Positions 1-8,586 of a stretch of 64,000 nt of DNA are shown piece by piece. Both the position numbers and the translations under genes were made by a program. The stretch's first letter is position 1. Each line of letters begins with the position of its first letter. Source of the stretch: GCA-2731375 sp964631725 (GTDB lineage: Bacteria > Pseudomonadota > Alphaproteobacteria > GCA-2731375); the NCBI GenBank assembly GCA_964631725.1, contig CAZVYX010000020.1, positions 1 to 64,000 of the forward strand. Reading direction: 5' to 3'. A model generated the notes under the pieces. It saw only the letters and a program-made list of their open reading frames with translations, searched no databases and was not told the origin of the DNA.

Positions 1-1126
1 CGATGATCAGGCCCAGGTCGAACATGAAGTTGGCCTGCCAGGCGCCGCCGTCGCGCAACATGGGGCTCTCGTCATACAGCACGCCGATCTCGCCCAGGAT
101 ATCGACACCCAGGCCGTCGAGTTGATGGTTCAACTCGCAGCCCAGCAACTTTATCACCATGTCGCCCAGGGAGCGCGGCTTGCCCTTGCCGGCATCCGAG
201 ATCATGCGCATTTCGTGCAGGCGCATGGCCTGTGCCCGCGCCTGCAATTTGATGAAACGGTCGCGGAACAGCGGATTGTCCATTAGCGGTTGGCCATCCA
301 GGCTTTCGTTTTGCAGCAGCTTGCCGACCCGCAGCAGGCTGTCGAGGGAGCGGTTGGCATCGCCCAACAAGCCGCGTTCATGCTTCAGGGTGCTGTTGGC
401 CACCATCCAGCCCTGGCCGCGCTGGCCGACCACGTTGGCCTGGGGCACCCGCACATCAGTAAAGAAAACTTCGTTGAAGGCCGGCGCGCCGGTCATGTTC
501 ATCAAGGGCCGGACTTCGATGCCCGGCGTGTCCATGGGAAAGACGATGTAGCTGATGCCTTCATGTTTCGGGGCATCCGGCTCGGTACGGACGAGACAGA
601 ACATCATGTCCGCGACATGCGCGCCCGAGGTCCAGATCTTTTGCCCGTTGATGATGAAATCATCACCATCCTCGGTGGCGGAGGTTTGCAGAGAGGCCAG
701 GTCGGAGCCGGAATTGGGCTCGGAATAGCCCTGGCACCAAACCAATTCGCTGCGGATGGAGGGCTTGATATAGCGCTGTTTCTGCGCCTCCGTGCCGTGT
801 TCCAGCATGGTCGGCACGAGCATGGAAATGCTCATGTTGCGCAGGCCCTGGACGGTATCGGCGGCGTAAAATTCATCGGCGATGATGCGCGATTTCAGGA
901 TATCCGGTTCGGCGCCGAAACCGCCATAGGCCTTGGGAATGGTGCGGGAGGTAAGGCCGCGATCGATCAGCAGGCCCTGCCAGGCGCGCACGTCCTCGCT
1001 CAGATTGCGCGGCCGCATGCGCAGCGTAAATGCCGACACGCTGGGCGCCTGATGCTTGTTCTCATCCAGAAATTGGCGCACTTCCTCGCGGAATGCCTGG
1101 TGTTCCGCGCGATCGCGAAGGTCCAT
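1..1126 (-). CDS. acyl-CoA dehydrogenase, C-terminus cut by window edge
   Basis: This is a flavin-dependent acyl-CoA dehydrogenase, which introduces the alpha-beta double bond into an acyl-CoA and passes electrons to ETF. The 375 visible residues read MDLRDRAEHQAFREEVRQFL at the start, then carry the helical N-terminal domain, the middle beta-domain motif YSEPNSGSDLA near residue 150, INGQKIWTSGA just after it, and the start of the C-terminal helical domain. The gene runs off the left edge, so the catalytic glutamate cannot be judged. The ATG is preceded by a strong AGGGAGG ribosome binding site. It is divergent from the neighbouring SDR gene across about 170 bases. The substrate is not determinable from sequence. 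Confidence 0.9.
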   Translation of the reverse strand, partial: MDLRDRAEHQAFREEVRQFLDENKHQAPSVSAFTLRMRPRNLSEDVRAWQGLLIDRGLTSRTIPKAYGGFGAEPDILKSRIIADEFYAADTVQGLRNMSISMLVPTMLEHGTEAQKQRYIKPSIRSELVWCQGYSEPNSGSDLASLQTSATEDGDDFIINGQKIWTSGAHVADMMFCLVRTEPDAPKHEGISYIVFPMDTPGIEVRPLMNMTGAPAFNEVFFTDVRVPQANVVGQRGQGWMVANSTLKHERGLLGDANRSLDSLLRVGKLLQNESLDGQPLMDNPLFRDRFIKLQARAQAMRLHEMRMISDAGKGKPRSLGDMVIKLLGCELNHQLDGLGVDILGEIGVLYDESPMLRDGGAWQANFMFDLGLII

Positions 1127-1300
1127 TGTCCATCCTCCCTTCGATTTGCCGGTTCCGTCTCGAGCTTTCCGACAGTTCTTGTATCACCGCCAGCACGGGC
1201 ATGGGTCAATAGATTGTTTCAGGTTCCGGGGGCCGAATTTGACAGGGCGCCGAGGCTCCGGGAAAATGTGCGGTGGGCAATCGATGTAGGGAATAGGATC

Positions 1301-2152
1301 ATGGGCAAGTTGGACGGCAAGACAGCCATCGTGACCGGCGCCAGCCGGGGCATTGGCCAGGCCATCGCGGAATTATTTGCCAGCGAAGGCGCACGGGTTG
1401 CCTGCGCGGCCCGTACCTTGAATGAGGGCGATCACAACCTGGAAGGCTCCCTGGCCCGCACGGTGGCGGCGATCCGGGAGGCGGGCGGCCAGGCGGAGGC
1501 GTTTACCGCTGATGTTTCCGCCGAAAGCGATTGCCTGGCCCTGGTGGAGCATACCCATGCCGCTTTCGGGCCGGTGGATATTCTCGTTAACAACGCCGCG
1601 CTGAGCTATTTCGTGCCGATCGCGGATTTCGCCACCAATCACTGGATGCGCGCCTTCGCGGTCAACGTTCATGGCCCCTTCATGCTGTCCAAGGCGGTGC
1701 TGCCTGACATGACCGGAGCCGGACGCGGCGGCGCCATCGTCAATATCAGTTCCGGCGCGGCGATCGGCCCCGGCCGCGGTCCCTACGATCCACCGGCACC
1801 GCGCGGCGGCACCATGTATGGCGCCACCAAGGCGGCGTTGGAGCGTTTCACCCAAGGTTTGGCCGAGGAAGTGGCGGCCCAGGGCAATATCGCCATTTCC
1901 TGCGTTTCACCATCGAAGGTCGTGCCGACGCCGGGCACGGTCTATCACCATCTGGTTGACGGCATGGACGACCCGCGCGGCGAGGCGCCGGATTTCATGG
2001 CCCGCGCCACCCTGCTGCTGGCCAGCGAACCGGCGGAAAAGGTCAATGGCCGGGTCACCTACAGCCAGCAGATCCTCGGCGAATTCGGCTGGATGGAAAA
2101 CCCGGTCGGACGCGGCATCGACAGCGCCGGTTCGGGCTATTCCCAGGTTTGA
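1301..2152 (+). CDS. SDR-family NAD(P)-dependent oxidoreductase
   Basis: This 283-residue protein is a short-chain dehydrogenase/reductase of unknown substrate. The cofactor loop TGASRGIG lies near residue 13, the structural NNAA motif near residue 100, the catalytic serine in NISSGAA, and the catalytic pair in YGATKAALERF near residue 175. The protein is longer than the classical 250 residues because of an insertion (GPGRGPYDPPAPRGG) just before the active-site tyrosine. The frame stays open further upstream, but that part is antisense to the acyl-CoA dehydrogenase, and the ATG chosen here begins the normal SDR N-terminus MGKLDGKTAIVTG. No strong ribosome binding site is visible. It converges on the histidine kinase gene downstream. 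Confidence 0.88.
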   Translation: MGKLDGKTAIVTGASRGIGQAIAELFASEGARVACAARTLNEGDHNLEGSLARTVAAIREAGGQAEAFTADVSAESDCLALVEHTHAAFGPVDILVNNAALSYFVPIADFATNHWMRAFAVNVHGPFMLSKAVLPDMTGAGRGGAIVNISSGAAIGPGRGPYDPPAPRGGTMYGATKAALERFTQGLAEEVAAQGNIAISCVSPSKVVPTPGTVYHHLVDGMDDPRGEAPDFMARATLLLASEPAEKVNGRVTYSQQILGEFGWMENPVGRGIDSAGSGYSQV

Positions 2153-2159
2153 AGGGGGT

Positions 2160-2192
2160 GCGGGTGGGTCGTTCAAACTCGAAAATGGTCTA
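2160..2192. repeat. partial TAGACC-type palindromic repeat at a stop codon
   Basis: Read leftward, the sequence begins TAGACCATTTTCGAG and continues with TTTGAAC, giving a small imperfect palindrome. The first TAG is the stop codon of the hybrid kinase. The border resembles the complete palindrome at 16473-16506, which starts TAGACCTTTTTCGATG when read the same way. I regard this as a possible degenerate or half copy of that element. Confidence 0.35.
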
Positions 2193-5100
2193 GAGGTCGT
2201 CTATATAATTCAGAACAGCGTCCAGAGCGTCCGGGACCTTCGGTGCCTGGACCTCGATCGTCTGCCAGTCCTGCGTTTTCCCGGCCGTTTCCAGCGCCAG
2301 ACATAAATCGGCAAGCTGATGGGCTCCGATAGCGCGCGCGGATGATTTCAATTTGTGCGCCGCATTGGCCACGCCGTCCGCCGAGTTCTCCTCGAACGCA
2401 GTCATGATCTCGCCCACGTTGTCCGTCGCGGGATCAACGAAGTCCACGAGGATCTCCTTGAAGGTTTCCTCATCATCGCCGAATACCTCCTTCAGGGCCG
2501 CTGGATCAAGGACGCTGTCGGCGGGCCGGTCGGCGGCCGGCGCGGCTTGCGCAACCTCGGCCGGCGCGCTGTCCGGAGGGTCTTCGTCCTCGGGCAACGT
2601 CGTTTCCAGGCCGCCGATCAAGGAGCCGTGCAACGAGGCGACGACCGGCATCCATTTCTTCAGCATCGATTTGAGCTTCGGCATCTCCAGCGGTTTGGCC
2701 AGATAATCGTCCATGCCGGCGGCAATGCAGCGCTCGGCCTCGCCCTGCAGCGCATTGGCGGTAATGGCGATAATGGGAATTGGCGTATCGAGATCGTTTT
2801 CCGCCGCGCGGATCGCCGCCGTCAGTTCGAAGCCATCCATTTCCGGCATGTGGCAGTCCGTCAACAGAATGGCGTAATTTTTCGTCTTATACGCATCCAA
2901 TGCCTGTGCGCCGTCATCAAAAAGCTCGGCGGTATAGCCCAACATGTTCAATTGGCGGCGGATCACGTCCTGGTTGGTGAGATTATCCTCGGCCACCAGG
3001 ATCAACTGACCCATCCGCAGGGCCTCCTCAACAGAAGGCGCCGCCGTCCGCTGTGAAGTATCGGTTTCTTCCACCTCTGCTTTGATTTCCGGACTCGCCC
3101 GCCCGACGCTCACGGCGATCGCGGTCAGAAACGATGCCCGTTGCAATGGCGATGCATCGACGATGATCGTGTCTTCATCAAGCTGGCGGCTCGATTTCCG
3201 CCGGCCTTGCTGCAGAAAGACAAAGCGCGTGCCGGACAGTTCAGGATGTTCCCGAAAGCTCTGACGCAGGGTTGTCATTGCTTCCGAACCCCACATAACA
3301 TCCAGCGCTACGACGTCGATGGGATCGCTGCTCTGTTTTGCCTGCACCGCCGCTTCCAAGGCGCTATCGATCTGATCGACGACTGTTGCCTTGGCTTGCC
3401 AGTGGGTCAGGTAAGTGGTCAATGCATGTTGCACCGATTTCTCGGCTGAAACCGCAAGTACCCTGACGTCCGATAGGTCCTTCAAATTCGAATCTGCTGC
3501 TGTCGTTTCGCCTATGCCATGGGGCGTGGTCACGAAAAAAGTTGAACCAACGCCGGGTTCGCTTTCAAAGCCGATCTCGCCGCCCATGATACTGGCCAGA
3601 CGCATACAAATGGAAAGGCCCAGGCCGGTGCCGCCATACCGGCGCGTGGTCGAACTCTCCGCTTGGGTAAAGGCCTCGAACAATTTCTCCTGCGCCTCAT
3701 TCGGAATACCGATGCCGTTGTCGGCGACGGAGTAACGGATGGTGACGGGATCGCTTTGCGCGTCCGACACCAGATCGGCCCTGATTTCCACGACCCCCTG
3801 CTTGTCTTTGGTGCTATCGGTAAACTTGACCGCATTGCCGCCAAGATTGAAAAGAATTTGACGCAGCCGCACGGGATCCCCGCGAACCCATTCGGGAATG
3901 CGCGGGTCCGCAAATGCGACCATGCGGACGGATTTCTTGTTTGCGGTCGGCGCCAAGGTCGCCGCGACGCCTTCAACCAGGTCACGGACCGAAACGGAAA
4001 TGTCTTCCAAATGCATCTTGCCGGCCTCGATCTTAGAAAAATCGAGGATGTCATCGATGATTTGAAGCAGCGAGAAAGCCGAATCCCGGACTGTCCCCAT
4101 CATGGTCCGCTGGTCGTTGTCGAGCTTGGTTTCCCGTAGCAGATCGATCATCCCCACGACGCCGTTCATGGGCGTTCTGATTTCATGGCTCATTGTCGCG
4201 AGGAATGACGATTTGGCCTCGTCCGCGGCTTCCGCTATTTCCTTGGCCCCTCTCAGTTCCTGTGCCAGCGAGACCAATGTTTGCTGTGACTTGCGCATCA
4301 GGAATGCGAGAAACAGCAGGCCAAGAGCGAACGCAATGCCCATGGGTACGAGGATGTCCGCCCAGGCACGCGCCGATGATATATCTTCCAGACGTGACGC
4401 CTGGGCAAGATTGAGCAGACGGTCCGCTTCCAGCGCGTCCTCCACCATCAGGCGGCCTGTATGAGACGCCTTCAGGGAGACAGCGACGGCATTGTTGAAG
4501 TTCTTCCGATAGTTTGCGATGGAGGGAAGAACGCTCTCGAACATGGACTTTTCGTCTTCTTCGATGAGCAGGCTTTGGATCTTGCGCGAACGGTTGAGCA
4601 CATCGGCCAGTCGCGCGTTGACATGGGACGCGTGGATCTTGCGCTCTCCGTCAGTGGTTGCAAGGGAGAAATCGCGATCTATCTGCCGCGCGTCGCTAAC
4701 GCCGATCAGGATTTGGTCGACCTCTTCCGACAAAGCCAGGCGTCGTGCCATCAGATCCTGCGTTGCGGCGACCTTGCGTTGGACTTCAGCCAACACCGTG
4801 CGTTCGTTGCTGCGTAGAGCGAATGCGGTATCGCGCATGGCAAAGGCGGCGCGGTCCAAATTCACCACTTCCGGCGAATTGAGAGAGAGATCCGTACTGT
4901 CGCTGCCGGTTCCGGTAAGCGCCGAAAGCGCCTCCAGATAGGAACGCTTCTCACTATCGACCTTATTCAGCAATTCGATGCTGCGCGGATCGCGAATCCG
5001 TTGCTTCAACTCACTGACGGTTTCCGTGAGTTTCGAAATCCTGCTTCGGGCAAGCTCCAGTTCTCGGAGATTGCGGGAGAGAAGAAAATTCTTTTCGTTG

Positions 5101-5705
5101 TCACGCGCTTCTTCCGCGAAGATGACGATCTCGTAGGAATTCGCCGAATTTTCGGAAATGTCCTCCATCCGCTGACGCAGATTTCGCACGCTGGCGGTGT
5201 CCAGCCGGACATATTTTTCCTGAATTCTCTGCAATCCCGACGCCGCGTCCGAGGCCCGTACAGCGGCGGTGACCATGGCTTCCCGAGCCGATTTACTTTG
5301 CGCCCGGAGCTCGACAAAATTCGCGAACTCAACCCGATACTTCTCGACCGCGTCAATGACATTCTGAAGGCGCTGCTTGCGTTGCGTGTCCTCTACCGTC
5401 TTCTGCAGGGTGGTCACCCTGTCGAGTATCTCCTGGCTCTTGCGCTGTGCCGATTTTACCGCGGCCGATGTTTCGTCACGGGTGAACGTGAGCTCGTACA
5501 GGCGGGCGTCGTCCATCAATTCGACAAGATCGCCAGTGGAAGAAAAAAGGTCGAATGAACGGGACTGCCCCGTCAGGATAAACCATCCGACGACGCCGAC
5601 GGCGAACAGCAGAACGATGACGGAACCAAAGCCCAGAAGCAGGAAACGCCCCTCGGGAATTGTGCCATGTTTGCTTTGGCCAAATATCGCCTTCGCGTTG
5701 AACAC
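2190..5705 (-). CDS. hybrid sensor histidine kinase with receiver and Hpt domains
   Basis: This is a membrane-bound phosphorelay kinase of about 1171 residues. A transmembrane helix near residues 21-44 is followed by a long helical sensor region with no conserved pocket, a second helix near 451-471, then a dimerisation/phosphoacceptor domain (ATMSHEIRTPMNG, His near 507), a HATPase domain (NAVKFTD, DNGIGIP, GTGLGLS), a degenerate receiver lacking the acidic pair, a full receiver (VAEDN, LTDCHMPEMDG, Lys in LAKP) and a C-terminal Hpt domain (AAHKLKSSARAIGA, His near 1117). I chose a GTG start behind AGGGGGG; a TTG at 5750 would add 15 residues. No dedicated response regulator is adjacent. The stop codon TAG coincides with the start of a TAGACC repeat-like sequence. 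Confidence 0.9.
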   Translation of the reverse strand: MFNAKAIFGQSKHGTIPEGRFLLLGFGSVIVLLFAVGVVGWFILTGQSRSFDLFSSTGDLVELMDDARLYELTFTRDETSAAVKSAQRKSQEILDRVTTLQKTVEDTQRKQRLQNVIDAVEKYRVEFANFVELRAQSKSAREAMVTAAVRASDAASGLQRIQEKYVRLDTASVRNLRQRMEDISENSANSYEIVIFAEEARDNEKNFLLSRNLRELELARSRISKLTETVSELKQRIRDPRSIELLNKVDSEKRSYLEALSALTGTGSDSTDLSLNSPEVVNLDRAAFAMRDTAFALRSNERTVLAEVQRKVAATQDLMARRLALSEEVDQILIGVSDARQIDRDFSLATTDGERKIHASHVNARLADVLNRSRKIQSLLIEEDEKSMFESVLPSIANYRKNFNNAVAVSLKASHTGRLMVEDALEADRLLNLAQASRLEDISSARAWADILVPMGIAFALGLLFLAFLMRKSQQTLVSLAQELRGAKEIAEAADEAKSSFLATMSHEIRTPMNGVVGMIDLLRETKLDNDQRTMMGTVRDSAFSLLQIIDDILDFSKIEAGKMHLEDISVSVRDLVEGVAATLAPTANKKSVRMVAFADPRIPEWVRGDPVRLRQILFNLGGNAVKFTDSTKDKQGVVEIRADLVSDAQSDPVTIRYSVADNGIGIPNEAQEKLFEAFTQAESSTTRRYGGTGLGLSICMRLASIMGGEIGFESEPGVGSTFFVTTPHGIGETTAADSNLKDLSDVRVLAVSAEKSVQHALTTYLTHWQAKATVVDQIDSALEAAVQAKQSSDPIDVVALDVMWGSEAMTTLRQSFREHPELSGTRFVFLQQGRRKSSRQLDEDTIIVDASPLQRASFLTAIAVSVGRASPEIKAEVEETDTSQRTAAPSVEEALRMGQLILVAEDNLTNQDVIRRQLNMLGYTAELFDDGAQALDAYKTKNYAILLTDCHMPEMDGFELTAAIRAAENDLDTPIPIIAITANALQGEAERCIAAGMDDYLAKPLEMPKLKSMLKKWMPVVASLHGSLIGGLETTLPEDEDPPDSAPAEVAQAAPAADRPADSVLDPAALKEVFGDDEETFKEILVDFVDPATDNVGEIMTAFEENSADGVANAAHKLKSSARAIGAHQLADLCLALETAGKTQDWQTIEVQAPKVPDALDAVLNYIDDL

Positions 5706-5974
5706 AGCTCGGTTGACCCCCCTGACCCGGCACGGACGAACCCATGGCAATCGCTAATCAGCGCCGGCGCCGTCATGCCTCAACGGTCAAATGGCACCCT
5801 TGATCGGATCCATGACGCCATGCAAATGATGGCGTGCAACGCACAGGCGATTGCCAGTCTAAAACCAGAAGAGCATACAACGCGCCCTGGCAGCCAGCCA
5901 AATATAAATGCCTTGACTGCAAGATCGCGAAGGCGAGGCGTAAAAGCGATCGTGACCGTCGGAGGCGGCCATCT

Positions 5975-7657
5975 TCAAGACGGTTTGATCTGCGCCGCGT
6001 AGCCGGCAATGAAGGGCGACAGGCTGACGTCGTCGACCTCGACATTGACGATCGATGGCTTGCCGTTGGCTGCCGCCCGCTTAATAGCCGGCAGGATCTG
6101 TTCCGGATCGGTGACCCTTTCACCGTGTCCGCCAAACATATTGGCCATTTTTTCATAAGCCACCATGTGCGGCAGTGTCGTATTGCTTTGGCCCTTGTTT
6201 TCGATTTCGGCGGCGCGGACGTAGATCTCGGACATGGAGATCATGCCCCATGAGGAATTGTTCGAGATCACAACGACGGCGGGAATACCGAGCCTGGCCA
6301 TGGTTTCCAACTCCATCGGGTAGAAACCAAAACTGCCGTCGCCGGTGAACAGCAGACAGGGCTTTCTGTTGGCGGCCCAGGCGCCGACGACCACCGCCGG
6401 CCCGGTGCCGATGTTGCCGTTGGGCGAGCCGCCATGGGCGTGATACTGGCCCGGCCGGCTGACGGAGGCGGCGCCGCCCATCCAGACCGAGCTTTCACCG
6501 CCGTCGACGATGATGTTCCAATCCCGCGCTTCCGTTTCGAGGAATTTGGCCGCCTCGCCGGCGCACCGCGCCGGATGGGTCGGGGTCTTGGTATCACTGT
6601 AGACATCGGGCAGGGAGGCGGTGCCGCCCGGCTTGGGTGCGCCGATCCAGCTCTCGTCGGCCTTGGGATTTCGTTTCGCCTTGATCGCTTCCAGAATTTG
6701 CCCGGTGACGGGGCCGGCGCCGCCGACGATACCCACGTCGGCCCGAAGGTTGAAACCGATTTGCCGCATGTCCGTATGCACCTGGATGACCTTGGCGTCC
6801 TTCGGGATCATGGCGCCGGAGGCATGCCTGAAATCAAAGCGGCAGCCCAGGGCAAGCACCACATCCGCCGTCGCCGAGGCGTTGGTTTTTAACATGGTGT
6901 TTTCGAATTCATCGCCGAACATGCCTCGGCAGGCACTGCCCGTGACACCGACCGGCATCTTGAGGAAATCCGATAGCTCCGTGACCGCGCCGGCATCATC
7001 GCCCAGCGTCCACCGCGCCCCGTCGTCAACGATGACCGCCGGCCGGTCGGCGCCGGCCAGCAAGCTTGCCGCTTCCTCAATCAAGGCGGGATCACCGCTT
7101 GGGATTGCTTCGGACCGGTAGTTCGTGGGGAACCTGACGTCGTCTTCTTCGACCTTCGCCGAGAGCAGATCGGTCGGAACCTCCAGATAGACGGGGCCGG
7201 GCGCGCTGTCCTGGGCCTGGCGGAAGGCCATCGCGACATATTCGGGGATGCGGCGGGTACTGTTGATCTTACGGGCCCACTTGCAGATGGACTCCATCAG
7301 GTTCAGCGTTGACATATCCTGCAAATCACCCGCATCGCGCTTGTGCGTCGCGACGGCGCCGCCGATTTGCAGCACCGGGATATTCAGCGCCTCGGAATCC
7401 ATCATTGCCGCCGCCGTGTTGCCGACGCCGGGCCCGGCGGTGGTCACCACCACCGCCATTTTTCCCGAAGCCCGCGTATAGGCCATGGCCGCCTGTACCG
7501 CCGCGCCCTCGTGCCGTAGATCGATAATCTCGATGCCGGCGTTCCGCATGCCATAGAAAATCGGCATGATATGCCCGCCGCATAGAACGAACGCTTTCTC
7601 GACGCCTTCATTCTTTAGCGCCGTTCCGAATAGCGCGCCGCCATCAACCAGGGCCAT
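5975..7657 (-). CDS. ThDP-dependent enzyme of the acetolactate synthase-like family
   Basis: This 560-residue protein has the three-domain layout of thiamine-diphosphate enzymes such as acetolactate synthase, oxalyl-CoA decarboxylase and benzoylformate decarboxylase. The N-terminal pyrimidine-binding domain carries the catalytic glutamate in DLRHEGAAVQAAMAYTR (about residue 50). The central domain is present. The C-terminal domain carries the metal/diphosphate motif GDGSFGFYPMELE ending in ISNNSSWG. The regulatory small subunit of true acetolactate synthase is not encoded next door, so a biosynthetic AHAS role is doubtful. The gene stands alone, upstream of the hybrid kinase on the same strand with about 270 bases between them. 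The substrate is unassigned. Confidence 0.85.
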   Translation of the reverse strand: MALVDGGALFGTALKNEGVEKAFVLCGGHIMPIFYGMRNAGIEIIDLRHEGAAVQAAMAYTRASGKMAVVVTTAGPGVGNTAAAMMDSEALNIPVLQIGGAVATHKRDAGDLQDMSTLNLMESICKWARKINSTRRIPEYVAMAFRQAQDSAPGPVYLEVPTDLLSAKVEEDDVRFPTNYRSEAIPSGDPALIEEAASLLAGADRPAVIVDDGARWTLGDDAGAVTELSDFLKMPVGVTGSACRGMFGDEFENTMLKTNASATADVVLALGCRFDFRHASGAMIPKDAKVIQVHTDMRQIGFNLRADVGIVGGAGPVTGQILEAIKAKRNPKADESWIGAPKPGGTASLPDVYSDTKTPTHPARCAGEAAKFLETEARDWNIIVDGGESSVWMGGAASVSRPGQYHAHGGSPNGNIGTGPAVVVGAWAANRKPCLLFTGDGSFGFYPMELETMARLGIPAVVVISNNSSWGMISMSEIYVRAAEIENKGQSNTTLPHMVAYEKMANMFGGHGERVTDPEQILPAIKRAAANGKPSIVNVEVDDVSLSPFIAGYAAQIKPS

Positions 7658-7726
7658 GACCGTTCCACTCCCGATGCCGCGTCAGGCCGGATCAGGCCTG
7701 GCCCAACGCAAGAATAAGATTGGTCC

Positions 7727-7769
7727 TTAGCGCATGTCGGGTTTAATCAAACCCGAACCCATGCGCTAA
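7727..7769. repeat. palindrome, TTAGCGCATG type
   Basis: TTAGCGCATG pairs perfectly with CATGCGCTAA, and inside it TCGGGTTT pairs with AAACCCGA around an AATC loop, with a single three-base bulge. It lies in the gap upstream of the ThDP enzyme gene and is followed 11 bases later by a second palindrome of different sequence. Confidence 0.85.
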
Positions 7770-7780
7770 AACCTTTAGAA

Positions 7781-7822
7781 TAGAGCAACTTATCCGCATT
7801 CAATTGAATGCGGGTTGCTCTA
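7781..7822. repeat. palindrome with TAGAGCAAC borders
   Basis: TAGAGCAAC and GTTGCTCTA are inverted borders enclosing a perfect 20-base palindrome (CCGCATTCAA/TTGAATGCGG) with a four-base bulge. The borders match those of the composite elements near 43.9 and 52.7 kb, so this looks like a short relative of the same repeat family. No coding sequence covers it. Confidence 0.85.
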
Positions 7823-7909
7823 GAATAGCGGCGCTTGTTTCGGGCCGCCTTGACCTGACACCCAACGGGAAACGGAAACCTATTTGACCGTGATTTGGGG
7901 GGGGTGCCC

Positions 7910-8545
7910 CTATTGCCAGGCCCAGACCGGTTCGCCAAGGTGGGCAACCCGGGTCTGGCGGCCAAACAGCGCGACCTCGCGGAACTGATAGACCATCGCC
8001 GCCGAGGGGGCGTGCAGGGCATCGTCATCACCCATCAACAGGCGGATCACCGGGCGCTCGCTTTCGGGAATATCGACGAATTCGGGCGAGTCCGGCCGGT
8101 TCAGTTCGCGAAACGTGATGCGGTGAATGCGCGCGACCTCATGCGGGTTGGCCTCCATCTCGGCCTCGGCGCCGCCCCAGACCACGATTGGCGTGATCAG
8201 GTAACCCGATTGCGTTTGATAGTCGTCCAGCACGCCGAGGACGGCGTCCTCCCTTAGATGCAGGTTCACTTCCTCGCGTAACTCCCGCAATGCGCCCTCA
8301 ACCGGCGTTTCGCCCTCGTCAATCCGTCCGCCGGGCAATGCGAACTGGCCCGCGTGACTGTTCAGGCGCGGTGTCCGCCGGGTCAGGACATAGGCGCCCT
8401 CGCCCTTGCCATCGCGGACCAGGGTAATCGCCACGGCGGCATGCTTCAGACCTTCGGCCGAGGCCGGGGCCCGCTGGAAACCGTGCAAATTGGCGGCGAT
8501 CCTGGCCCGCATCGCGCCATCATAGTGGTAGTGTGCATTGTCCAT
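7910..8545 (-). CDS. CoA pyrophosphohydrolase-like Nudix hydrolase
   Basis: This 211-residue protein belongs to the Nudix superfamily, in the subgroup that cleaves CoA or acyl-CoA to phosphopantetheine and 3',5'-ADP. It has the family-specific upstream signature VLTRRTPRLNSHAGQFALPG running into the Nudix box (GGRIDEGE, then REL, then REEVNL). The final glycine of the canonical box is replaced by asparagine, while the metal-binding glutamates of REXXEE are kept. The frame remains open upstream into leuA, but the ATG beginning MDNAHYHYDGAMRARI gives the normal family length and leaves a 41-base gap after the leuA stop, so it is probably co-transcribed with leuA. Confidence 0.85.
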   Translation of the reverse strand: MDNAHYHYDGAMRARIAANLHGFQRAPASAEGLKHAAVAITLVRDGKGEGAYVLTRRTPRLNSHAGQFALPGGRIDEGETPVEGALRELREEVNLHLREDAVLGVLDDYQTQSGYLITPIVVWGGAEAEMEANPHEVARIHRITFRELNRPDSPEFVDIPESERPVIRLLMGDDDALHAPSAAMVYQFREVALFGRQTRVAHLGEPVWAWQ

Positions 8546-8586
8546 CGCGCCGCCGGTTATAGCCTCGTACGAATATTTGCCAATCG

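Noticed and set aside
290..1300. An open frame running into the SDR gene from upstream
   Set aside because: It is antisense to the acyl-CoA dehydrogenase, whose motifs are clear, and the SDR fold begins only at the ATG at 1301.
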